DNA of 64,000 nt, taken from contig CM051458.1 in NCBI GenBank assembly GCA_028274465.1, positions 80,000,085 to 80,064,084 on the forward strand. Reading direction: 5' to 3'. Under the pieces are notes generated by a model, which searched no databases, was not told the origin of the DNA, and was given only the letters and a program-made list of their open reading frames with translations. Positions 33,312-43,709 of this stretch are shown one piece after another. This stretch comes from Plantago ovata. Its lineage: Eukaryota > Streptophyta > Magnoliopsida > Lamiales > Plantaginaceae. How positions within the stretch are numbered: the stretch's first letter is position 1; the number at the start of each line of letters is the position of its first letter. The position numbers and the translations under genes are program-made.

Positions 33312-35764
33312 TCAGTTAGTGGCTTTGCCGATACTTCTTGGAAATGGGACTGCATCTTTGATGTCGTTGAGCCCAGTTGCATAAAGAACCAAGGGATCAA
33401 ACCAGAAACTGAAGCCTGAGGACTTCACAGCACCATGCCTACGAAGATCTAGATACCATTCGTACTGCTGCTTCTCTAAACCAAATTCCCTGATCCTGCA
33501 CCAACAAGTTGAAAGTTCCCATTAGGTGTCATATACTTGGGGACTGATTTCTACTTTTAGCAAATATCCTCACCTTGTGTTCAGTGTATTGAAGCGCTCT
33601 TCGCTTTGGCTTCCTCTTATCAGAGTTCCAATCTGTAGATATCAGAAAATTCAGCAGGTCTGTTAGATCACTTGATTGAAGATCTTGCTATGATGATATC
33701 ATATGGTAAACTTGTACCTTTGGTACGATCACATCAAACGATGCCACTGTCCTTCCATCGTCGTTCAAGCGTATGTAGAACGGCTTAAGTTCTTTGGGGT
33801 GGTTGTATATGATTATAGGCCTCTTATACACCTCATCTGTCAGATAACTGTCAATGTACAAAAAAGCAGTTCAATCTTCATTTCAAAGAATCGATAATAA
33901 CCTGAACCGGTTAACTCGAGCTCATTATACCTTTCATGTTCCTCCTTAAGAGGAGCACCCCATTCGATTTTTGCTTCGAACTTCTTCCCTGTGACCTGCG
34001 TAGAAGATTGTCTAATCATAACCATTGCCGTTGCTATACATACAGTTTTATGTTGTTAATGATGATTTACCTGCTTCAGAAAATTCACTGCCTCTGTGTA
34101 AGAAACCTTTTCGAACCTACTTGCTGCCATCAAGTGAAGCCGATCCTTGATAAACTTATCCACACGCTTAGCGCAAAAATCTAAATCCTCCGTGCAATTA
34201 TCTAGAAGATACTTGCACATGAACTTCAAGAAATCAGTTGCACACTCCATTGAATCCTGAAAATGCCAGAAACTTTCAGTAACCAATAAACAGAAAGGAA
34301 AAAAATGGAAGGTTTGGCAATATTGCAGCTAAATATGTACCTCTAGTTGTGAAAAAGCCATTTCAAGCTCAACAATCCACATCTCAGCCAGTAATTTCTT
34401 GGACTCATTTCTGCTCGCGCTGAATCTTGGTCCGAACGTGTAAACATTCCCAAGAGCACTTGCGTAACTCTCCAAGTGCAAGCGACCATTAGCTGTTAGA
34501 TATGTCTGGCAGGAAAAGAAATCTTCTGCGAAATTAACGTTCTTGGTCTCAGAAAGAGACATCCCAGTTGACGCTTTTTGTTTTCTTTCCAACTGGGATA
34601 CTAACTCTGTTGTTTTCTTCAGATCATGAACAGCAGCAGCTATAGCTTCTCTGTTACTTTCATTTCTTTTGAGCTCTTCGATTTTCTTGCTTTTTTCTCC
34701 GATTGAAGCCTTGATAGCTTCAAGTTTGACTCCTCCTGCACCTGTACTGTCCACATTGCTTTCTCTCTTCTCTTTGCCAAGAAGGGTAGTCACTTGGAAA
34801 TTTTCACGTGATCCTCCACAGTCGGTGCTCGTGATTATTGGCACTTGAACATATAAGAACCCGTTTCCATGGAAGAAGTCATGTGTTGCTTTTGTAAGGC
34901 TACTTCTAATCCTCACAACAGATGCAACCTGTGAGGAAAAAAAACATTCAGAGACTAAAGTTCTTGAAACAGAATTTGGCCGAAAATGAAGGAACTGGAT
35001 GCAATCAATCACCGTTGTTGTGCGTGGTCGAAAGTGGGTGGTATCTCTCAACGACTCGAGGGGCAAACGCTTCTTTGACAGAGGGTATCTCTCGTGATCA
35101 ACAACGCCTATATGCAGAATTCTATCTGCATTAAGCTCAATTATCTGTTTCCCTTGCAAAGAAGGCTTTTGCATTACGCCTTCAACTAGTATACAGGTTC
35201 CTGTAGGCATAACAAGACTCGGAGGAGCTAGAGTCGAGTCGATGAGGACCTGTTTGGAAAACCGAACGAATCAAAACAATTACTTAAACTTCATTAGCAA
35301 CTTTAGTTAATGAATAAATGTCAGGTTACCTGTAGAGCTGAAACACAAGATCCATCACTAATTTGCAGGATTGAAATTGACTGCTGTGGTGGCTTAGGAA
35401 CAATAGCATCGAATTTGTCACGAATACGGTGTTCCCCTCCACCTAAAACCTTCATGATTGATCGAAAAAATGGTAACTTGCTTTGAAGTGCTTCAACACA
35501 GGTAACGTCTTTATGAGGCTCGACTGCATGACCAGGGGCTGGTATAATCGGTAAAGGCTCTTTTTTAAACTCGCGGGAGGACTTAACCCATCCTCCAATC
35601 ACCACTCTCTGCCCGATCAGTCCAATCCCACCATCAGGGCGGTTAATTATGGCTTTCAAGAGTACTCTTTTCGAATACTTGGAAAGGGCTAATGGTAGTT
35701 CAACAGGAGGTTGCTGTTGTTGTTGATCAGATTTAACTGGAGGTTGTTGTTGTTCAGATGCCAT
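33312..35764 (-). CDS. SYNC2: Asparagine--tRNA ligase, cytoplasmic, SYNC2 type
   Basis: Eight minus-strand exons: 35764-35330, 35249-35013, 34928-34341, 34256-34071, 33995-33931, 33847-33718, 33632-33574, 33495-33312. They join in frame to 627 residues. It is a class II synthetase: N-terminal OB-fold anticodon domain (VVIGGWVKSSREF, ISILQISDGSCVSALQ), a Lys/Glu-rich coiled-coil insert (ASIGEKSKKIEELKRNESNR), then the catalytic domain (NFAEDFFSCQTYLTANGRLH, YLTDEVYKRPIIIYNHPKEL, YEWYLDLRRHGAVK) ending DAVPFPRSIGKATN. The ending and the NEERF-like QSEERF segment match Arabidopsis SYNC2 better than SYNC1. Motif 2, normally F-R-A-E, reads FSAS, and motif 3, normally ending G-x-E-R, reads GFSFWFDP. 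Both ATP-binding arginines are therefore absent, and activity is doubtful. Confidence 0.88.
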
Positions 35765-38742
35765 TTCTTGATTTTAAAGACGAAGAGAAGTCTGTTTTGG
35801 AGGTTGGTTTGTTTGGGTTTATGATGGGGAATAGTGTGGAGAGAAATGGGAATTTATACTAGTTGGATGTGTAGAGAGGAAGGTATTTGTTTGGGGTTGA
35901 GAAGATTGAGGGAGAAGGGAAAGGGATGGATTGTTTCAGTGTGTTGAAGAACATAGCAGATTGTTTCACAAAAGAGTAAGGTTTGGTATTCTTCATCAGT
36001 TGGTTATTAACTTCATTCGCGGGAGTTTTCATACTTCTAAAAGTTCCAACTGTCATTCAAATAATAATAATCAGATTTTTTTAAAGTTTTTTTTTTTAAA
36101 GATTGAAAGATAATCATGTCATGTCATCTGTGATGTAACGGTACAGATTCCTAAGTTATCCGTCATTTGTATATATGACTCGACCAGAGAAGGCTAGAGC
36201 TGGGGTTTGGCATGCGATTTGGGAAAATCCTGATCCTTGTAATTTTCTCAAATATTCAGATTCCTCGTTTAGGGAATTTTTCGAGTTTTCATATATAAAT
36301 GTGGGATGAGATTGATATGATTTTGTCCGCGATTAGAATTTAAGATCCCGAATGGACCAATTACTTGCCTATTGATTTTGTCCCCCGGTTGGGATTTATA
36401 ACTGATCTGTGGTAGTAGACTCGTCCGATTCAAATCGAATTGGACCAAATAGTTCGAATAAGTAGGATACAAATACTCACACCATCCCAATTATAATGTA
36501 GGGTTCAGTATTTCTTTATTTTTTTTAATACCAAAATTTATTAATAAGAAAACGTATTACGAAGAGTATGAGAAATAATCTTAGGAAAACAGGACAAAAC
36601 AACCCGACAAAACAACCGAGAGACAAAATTCTCCACAAGGTCGAAACTACAACACACTAACCCCACCAAGCAACTGCTCCGCCACCAAACACCATGGAAA
36701 GAGGAAACGGCTCAACTACCACAAAGCAACATTACTGCAAACACTACCCTTCTCAGAGAAGCAAAACCAAAACCAGATAACTTGTACAAAGAAATCTTGT
36801 TGACTCAGGATTATTATATTGTTAATCTCCAAATATATTACAAAATTCCGTAACACTTAAATGAGATACCACAATATGGTGTGTGTTACAACCTCAATAA
36901 ACCCGCGTATGATGTCCATACCAAAGCATTAAAATGCCGATAAGTACAGGATATCACACGATTCACAACACAAAAAGAGAGCCAACTTCAACTGTTAAAT
37001 TCATCAAGTTACACTAGGTCCCACCCATTGCCATACTCCTACACCCTATGCAGCGAACGAAAAGCGACAAGAAATTTAAAAAAGTAGTCATGGGTGGACA
37101 ACCAACCGTCAAATCCAAAACCAAGCTCAAAACGCACCCCAAGAAATACCTAAAGATATGAAACTTAGTAGAAACTCAAGATGGAAATTAAGAATTGACC
37201 GCAACCAACGCCCCTAAATGAGTCTACTCACCTAAAAATTCATTTACGAAGATTAAAATAGCACCATCAAAAATTTATAATATTTTATTTCCAATACATG
37301 CTATAATTATGAAGTAAAATGGGTTTTATCACAAGATCGAATCAAAGTGAATGGATGTAGCGAATGTTCGAGTCTCCTGTATGATTTAACTTGATCAGCC
37401 AACCCACCTACAATGGTCTAGGAAAACAACAAACGACTCATTCGCCATATCTTAATCCTAAAGATCTGACCGTCGTTGTTCGATTGTAAAAATATCTTTC
37501 TACCAAGGTCCAATTATATTATATGCTCCCATGTCCAAAAAGGGAAATTTTTGCCTTTATATCTACTTATTTGCAAGACTTTCAAATTTGATGAGGTTGA
37601 AAGCAGTAACGTCTCACAGATTTTGGGGGCCCTGTGCCACTGTTTAAAAGAAGCCCCTTATTATAATATAATTTTTGAACTTCACTTAATTCAGTTTAAA
37701 AAAATAGATAACTATGTTTTTAAAAATTAAAAATAATAAAACAACAATAGACATCGTTGAAAATGTGATTTAAAAAAACAAATCGACATTATTTGTATGG
37801 AAAAAAAAAGATAATAAATTATATTGCAAAATGATATTATATTACATGTAAAATGATATATTAAAGGCATAAAATAAAACACATCTATATATTTAAAGTG
37901 TACAAGGATTAAAAACATAAAAAAAAATGTGCTTGATATATTTTATTGTATTATTTCTCGGTTTCTCCTAACATGAAAATTAAAGAGAGGTGTTGAATCA
38001 ATGAAAGACTTGATTACATCTATCAAACTCTCCATATCGATTGAAAATCGATAAATAGATTACATGTACCTTACTTGGGAGAGTATTATATTCAGTTCCC
38101 ATGTGTAAATAGGATGCTGACTGATTTGTGGAAGCAATTGTTCCACTCCATTATAGCGTCGATTAGCCAAGTGGTGATGAGCAAGTTTTATGTTGTATTG
38201 TCAGAGTTGTTAGAGTTTTGTACATCGAGCAAAAATATACCTTAGTATGTTGTAATAATACCTATATCGTCAGTTACTCAATTAATACAAACTATGTGTT
38301 CATTTAATTTCTTGATTGGCTTGTATTCCTTAATTAATTTGTGTCACAATAATTTAAACAATTATCTTGAAATACAAACAAACATCGTATAAACCTTAGT
38401 GTATTTGATGTATACAATATGCTTGCATCGTGGTAATTAGATGTTTGTAGAAGTGGTCAACGACGATCATGTCTTTAGGATTAGGACTTTTTTTTTTTTT
38501 TTTTGCACAGCAAAGTGTGGCCCCAATCTCAGGGGCAAATAGGTCAATTACTACGACAATGTACTTGCTTGTAACATGAAAACTGAAATGAAACAAGCAC
38601 CAACAACAAGGGCAAGCCCATCGTAATATTTGTGGACATCAAATCCCAATATGTAACGTAAATCACGGTCAGATCAACAACACAGAAAATCAAGTATCAA
38701 CATCACAACAGTCAGATATCAATCCCCAGTCATCATCTCTAT
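35765..38742. other. Intergenic; LINE 3'-end-like relic at about 36520-36790
   Basis: No gene is recognised. On the minus strand, about 36790-36520 reads like a plant LINE tail: a Gly/Val/Leu-rich TTGTTTTGTCGGGTTG section ending CTTATTAATAAATTTTGGTA. The rest is AT-rich with simple A runs. Confidence 0.4.
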
Positions 38743-39060
38743 CTAGTAACCATTCTGAAGACAGCCGCAGTTAGATTCCAGTACCCTTAACATCGAACTT
38801 GTAATTCCATCCGCGGGGCTGCAGGTAACTCTCTTTGGGCGAAACTTAGGATTAGACATGATGATAATCTGTAGCTTATCAGCTTCATCAATCGGCGTGA
38901 TAACAACCTCTTTAGCGACGATCATCTTCTCCAGCGCAAATTGTATGCCCCTTTCAACAGCTCTGATTTCTTTTGTAATATTCAGGTGATTTGATACAAA
39001 AATTTCCAGGTTTTTCCGCCCCTGGTCTCTGGCAGAAAGAGCATCCATATACTCCTGCAT
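38743..39060 (-). CDS. Hypothetical protein or broken gene start
   Basis: 105 residues (MQEYMDALSARDQGRKNLEI...), hydrophilic, with an amphipathic helical first half. No domain is recognised. The same frame is open further upstream without an ATG. A second ATG at 39101 in another frame starts MASSSLSPKQR and ends at TGA, overlapping this start. This suggests either a one-base frameshift joining the two or a short upstream ORF. The start codon lies in a near-perfect hairpin (39058-39101). No promoter was identified. It could be a pseudogene. Confidence 0.35.
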   Translation of the reverse strand: MQEYMDALSARDQGRKNLEIFVSNHLNITKEIRAVERGIQFALEKMIVAKEVVITPIDEADKLQIIIMSNPKFRPKRVTCSPADGITSSMLRVLESNCGCLQNGY

Positions 39061-39101
39061 GGCGTCATCGTTGCTTAGGAGAAAGCGACGATGACGCCAT
39101 G
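39058..39101. repeat. Near-perfect 19-bp hairpin over a start codon
   Basis: Arm CATGGCGTCATCGTTGCTT, six-base loop, then the complement with one mismatch. The outermost base triplets are ATGs in opposite positions. Confidence 0.75.
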
Positions 39102-40020
39102 GAAGTCGGAGCGGTTTGATTAGTTTAGGATCGGGACATGATGATAGAGCAGTTTGTTGTTTTCAATTCCTCTACCACAAATAAAACTCATAAAATACAA
39201 AATATACTTACCCCAAGAGCATATGTTGTATTTAATTAGGATCACATATATGTTAAATTAGTACTCGTAGTATCTTTTTAGGCCATCACCAACACTTTAT
39301 CCCTACTTTGGGACTTAACCCTGCCACGTTAGCATTTCACTGACTTCCTCCCTAAACTATCCATTAGTTGATACCTTTTCATTTATTTTCTCTTTTCGTT
39401 TACAATTGAATATACATTTCATTTAAAGACATCATATAATTTTTATAATAAAAATACTTCAAAATAAATATTACTCTATAAGAAATCTTATAATTAAGAA
39501 AATTACAATACATCCTAAAACTAAAAAATATACTTGCAGAAATTGAAAATTACACAATAAATATAAAATATTACATAAGATGTCATCCCCCTTGGGTTTC
39601 AATTTGTCAATGTAAGTGTTTTCTTTTTCTTGGATCTTCGTAATACAAATTATGAAATTGTCTATTCTATGAAATGTGTTTAATATTTTCAACATATAAT
39701 TATTTATGTATTACTTATAAGAAAAATAGTAAAAATGAGATAATAAGAATAATAAAAAAATAAAAGACAAGAGAAAATGGGAAAATAGAAAAGTAGAAAA
39801 CAAAAAAGAAAAAGAAAAAAACACAGAAATGTTGGAAGAAAAAGGGAATAGAAAAAAATGTCATATGCTCAAAGGAATAAAGAAAAATAAAAAAAACTAA
39901 AAATACATGAGGCTGGCTTCAACTATCAATATCATCACCATTAATGCTCTGTTGTAGCATTAAATCAGGTAGAAAATGATGAGTGGCTGCTATGATGGAG
40001 ATAACCTTATAATACTACTT
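39102..40020. other. Intergenic, AT-rich, MITE-like edges
   Basis: Starts near 39286 with TAGGCCATCACCAACACTTT and GCCACGTTAGC. This resembles the CCATCTCCAACA...GCCACGTCATC end of the MITE at 5.25 kb. A matching right end was not convincing. No gene. Confidence 0.35.
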
Positions 40021-40186
40021 AACGGACTTGAGGTTTGAACTTGTTTTTAACTCTTTTCGGTTATGGGACTAGTTTTTGGTTGAGCCTTTAGTGTGCATCT
40101 CTTATGCACTTTTGATCCGTTTGTATTCTTGTACTCTTGTACGTTTTATTTATCTATTAATAAAATTGTCGTTTCCAAAAAAAAAA
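40021..40186 (+). mobile_element. 5'-truncated LINE (or SINE) with poly-A and target duplication
   Basis: 166 bases ending TAATAAAATTGTCGTTTCC plus an A run. They are bounded by a 16-base duplication: CCTTATAATACTACTT (40005-40020) and CCTCATAATACTACTT (40187-40202), with one mismatch. The tail form and the long duplication are the signature of target-primed reverse transcription. No RT coding sequence remains. Confidence 0.75.
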
Positions 40187-40281
40187 CCTCATAATACTAC
40201 TTTGATATATAATTTTCACGTCTTTCACCCACTGTAGCACGTAGGTCCCACAGACCTACATAAACAGTTGGGGGAGGGGGG

Positions 40282-40742
40282 TGATAGACTCCGCAATTTT
40301 GGATAGACGAATTTACTCACCCGCTCAGGCATTGTTCGTAAATTCACCTCTAATTTCATGTTCAGATCCTTCGTTAAAGGGTTGATAATCAAAACATAAG
40401 CAGATGCTAAGTATTGAAAATCGATGGAAGAGTAATAAACTCTAAAATATTATTTATTGATAATATGATTAATGAATAATCGAAGTACAATATAGAAGGC
40501 TTAACGTGAGACTAAATATCCTAACATAATAAGAGTTCTTCTTTAAGTAGACACTAGCTGATTTAATCTTCTACTAAATTAAATATATAAAACTATAATC
40601 AACTAATTACCTATAACCATAAGATGTCCAATATGATCGTACTACTGTACTACTAAAATAGCAAATACGTGACTGGCCATTGTGGCTACCCTCGTGTATT
40701 ATCGCATACGCAGTACAATTCACGATCTTGATTGTTATCATT
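40282..40742 (-). repeat. 3' LTR of the Gypsy-like element
   Basis: 461 bases. 40580-40742 is shared with 43482-43709, including CTATAACCATAAGATGTCC and GACTGGCCATTG. The outer end is inferred from TGATA...TATCA symmetry. Confidence 0.55.
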
Positions 40743-41700
40743 CCTCGCCCCTTTAAAATAGACCTTGTCCTCAAGGTCGTAAACTCTTTCTCTTTAAACT
40801 TCAGTTTTCCTCCACCTCGTGAATCCATCTTTATTGTTCCCGGATTGAGCCAAACCACCTAAACTTAATCTTTCAACTCCAGCGTACGTGTACTACCAGC
40901 CCCTTAGATTCTTGCTCAAGGGAAGCAAAATTACTAAAGCCATGACATGAATCTCTTATCAAGCCCTTAGAACAACGTCTCGCAAATAACCAATCAACAT
41001 TAGCCAATTTAAATTTAATAGGTAGTCTCAAGGGATTAACAAGCAGAGTCTTACCACAAGTCAAAGATTTCAATTCCTTATCCATTTCTTTTGCACGGAA
41101 GACAAAACTTGCACCCACAGGAACACAAGAATTGATTATCGAAGAGTTCAATGCAGAAAAAATTGTTGAGTTTGCTCCTGCATCACAAGTAACCGACATA
41201 TCCTCGCATCGTAACAAATTATATATGGCGCATAACAAAATTTGGCATAATCATTATCCACACAACAAGCTACAGTTTGTAATTGCTCTTCCTCATCAAC
41301 TATATATTCCGCACAACGAAGCATGGAAACAAATCCCTTACATAAATTGAAATCGTCACCGTCCGAATCAATAATATTTTCCTCAAGCTGTTCGGCATGC
41401 TCATGCAAAATCTCATCAAAGTAATAACCTCTTCAGGATCCACATCTTCATCCCAATCCCAAACGACGGAACCTTCTTTGTCCCAAATCGGCTCACCATC
41501 GTAACTGGATTTGTTCTCTTCATCTAAAATAAATAAATCATTTAGACAATAAGAAAAATCAGAATCGATTACCTCATTTGATGATTGTGAATATTCTTCA
41601 AAGAACAATGATTCTAGACCCCAATCAAACTCGACGCGGCCCAGTTCTCTGTGAGCATGTCGATCACATCGAATCACCTCTTCTTTTTTCTCACCTCTTC
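40743..41700 (-). pseudogene. Broken Gypsy-like internal frames
   Basis: Minus-strand fragments. At 41300-41677 there is an acidic stretch with DGEPIWDKEGSVVWDWDEDV, similar in style to the linker before the protease in Ty3/Gypsy polyproteins. At 40873-41238 there is a Cys/Ser-rich segment. Just before the LTR, FTTLRTRSILKGRGMI resembles the usual 3' end (LRTRxxxxGRGM) of Gypsy polyproteins. There are multiple frame changes and no RT or integrase motif. Confidence 0.45.
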
Positions 41701-41732
41701 TGTTTTCTTCAATTCAGCTAGCTTTATCTTAC

Positions 41733-43357
41733 TGTTAGTAAACTTGTAATTTTGATGAACAAATTACGATGCTAAATTAAGAACAGTCCAGTGATTAGTA
41801 CTCTTAAGGTCCATAGGAAATTAGAATTTTTAAAGGACATTGTAAAAGAGGAACATCTGCTGAAGACTTAGTATAGGTACTAGATAGGTTCTTTTGTTTG
41901 CTGATGATGTACGTTGTTTGCTGAAACAATCTATTGAAGTTTAAGAACCACTCAGAAGACTTGAAGACTTGAAGATTTGAAGACAAGAAGACTTGTACGT
42001 TGTTTGCTGAAACAATCTATTGAAGTTTAAGAACCACTCAAAAGACTTGAAGACTTGAAGATTTGAAGTTTGCTGAGATTTGGTATCTATATAAGGCACA
42101 TAGTAAAGTTAACTAAAATACATATTTCAGCAAAGCAGAAAACACAAGTGTAAAATCTTGAGTCTGCTGAGCCGTATAACGTACTAAAGTAACTACATGT
42201 GACCTTACTTATTGAAGTAGTACTTACATTTATGCTCCGAGTTTCAAACTTTGAGAAAGGTTAAAGAGCATTAAATGAAAAGCATGCCGTTCTGAAAAAG
42301 TTGAACACGCTGCTGACAGTACCTTCATAGCAAGATAGTGACATTTTCTGGCTCCGGCTTAGAATTTCAAAATTCAAAAGGTACCAAGAAATCACTATAA
42401 ATAGAGACCCTTAGGCAGTGAAAGAAAGTGTGTCAAGAACTTGATCTTACTCTCACTTGTGCTTTCAAATTCACATCTTTCTTAAGCTTACTACTGTCTA
42501 AAGATCCGACCAAGATTTAAGCTTGAAACAAAAGTTACTTGTGAAGAAGTAGAACTTTAGCTAAGAAATTGGTTAAGTGTTCTTTCTCCTAAACAAGAAA
42601 TAGTCTTGACACCCAGAAACAATATACTTATAACTGAAAAGTTATTCAGTTGAGTTTCTTAAGATTGCTTGGTATTAGCTGAAAAGTTAATCTCATAAGT
42701 GATCTTCACCCAAAACCTCTCTAACTGATAAAACACCCTTTTACAGGCGTGAAATTCAGGGGGAACTAATCAATCAAGGATTTGCTTATAAGTGTCCAAG
42801 TTTGGTGGAGAACAAGGTTATAGTTCTCTGGTTAGGTTGGAAACAAAGCAAAGGCGCTTTGGTTTCTGGAATTCTATTAGATTAGGTGTTGTAAGGAATC
42901 TCATCATCTATCTTAGTGAATTCAGTCCTAGCAAGGACAAAGTGGACTAGTTGAAGGATTGCGCCACCCTCAGATACCACTATAAAAGTGTTTGTGTGAT
43001 TTACTTACTGCATTTACTTTCAGCAAAGCTCTATCTTATCTACTGCAGTCTCTCTCTAAAAGCCTTTAATTAGCAGACTTATTTTAAACTTGGTTTGCTT
43101 AAACCTGTCGAGTAGTTGTTTTATCAAAAACACTTAATTTCGAAAGACTTTCGCTCTCTCACTATTTAAGTATTAGCAAAACTTACTACTGAACAAGTAT
43201 TAAGTACCTTGCTGAGAAATTTGTGTTAAGTATCATCATAAGCTCTTTACTGAAAAGTAAAAGCTCCTTGCGGAGAAAGTTTTAGACGACGAAAAAGTTT
43301 TAGAGACTATTCACCCCCCCCTCCCAAGTCTCTACTTGTTGTCTAAAGGCACCAACA
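41733..43357 (+). mobile_element. Solo LTR of the Element 2 family
   Basis: 1625 bases, beginning TGTTAGTAAACTTGTAATTT and ending ...GGCACCAACA, as the Element 2 LTR does. It has a TATA box (TATAAATAG, 42396) and the C-run before the end. It is flanked by a perfect duplication CTTAC (41728-41732 and 43358-43362), so it arose by LTR-LTR recombination after a full insertion. It interrupts the Gypsy-like element. TTGCTGA occurs about five times. Confidence 0.9.
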
Positions 43358-43481
43358 CTTACGATTCACTTGATCATCTTGGAATTATCTGCCGTTGGGC
43401 ATGTTGTGAGGGTCAGGTTTTGATTAGATGCAAACTGAACATGTGTAAAATTATATTTAACTTTTTTTCCGTTTCAGAAAA

Positions 43482-43709
43482 ATATATAAAACTATAATCA
43501 ACTAATTACCTATAACCATAAGATGTCCAATATGATCCTACTACTACTAAAATAGCAATTAGCAAATACGCGACTGGCCATTGCGGCTACCCTCGGGACA
43601 AGTCCTCTAGATTCATCTGAGTTCCATTGATCCGGATCCGTGGAGTTCGGTGTCTTAGTTCGTGTATTATCGCAAACGCAGTACGATTCACGATCTTGAT
43701 TCTTATCAG
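43482..43709 (-). repeat. Truncated 5' LTR of the Gypsy-like element
   Basis: Shares about 165 bases with 40580-40742 and starts (minus) TGATAAGAATC. An extra 64-base block at about 43614-43677 is absent from the other LTR. Confidence 0.6.

Larger units (their letters stand above)
40282..43709 (-). mobile_element. Degenerate non-autonomous Gypsy-like LTR element
   Basis: On the minus strand the 5' LTR starts TGATAAGAATCAAGATCGTG at 43709. The 3' LTR starts TGATAACAATCAAGATCGTG at 40742 and ends ...TATCA at 40282. A purine tract AAAGGGGCGAGGAA directly precedes the 3' LTR. Flanks are G-rich (GGGGG at the left, GGGGT at the right) and may be a 5-base duplication. The 5' LTR is shortened to about 228 bases (43482-43709) and carries a 64-base stretch missing from the 3' LTR. 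The interior holds broken gag/pol-like frames, and a solo LTR of another family has inserted in it. Confidence 0.65.

Noticed and set aside
33703-34184. Plus-strand ORFs near 33.7-34.2 kb
   Set aside because: They overlap SYNC2 exons on the opposite strand and have no coding features.
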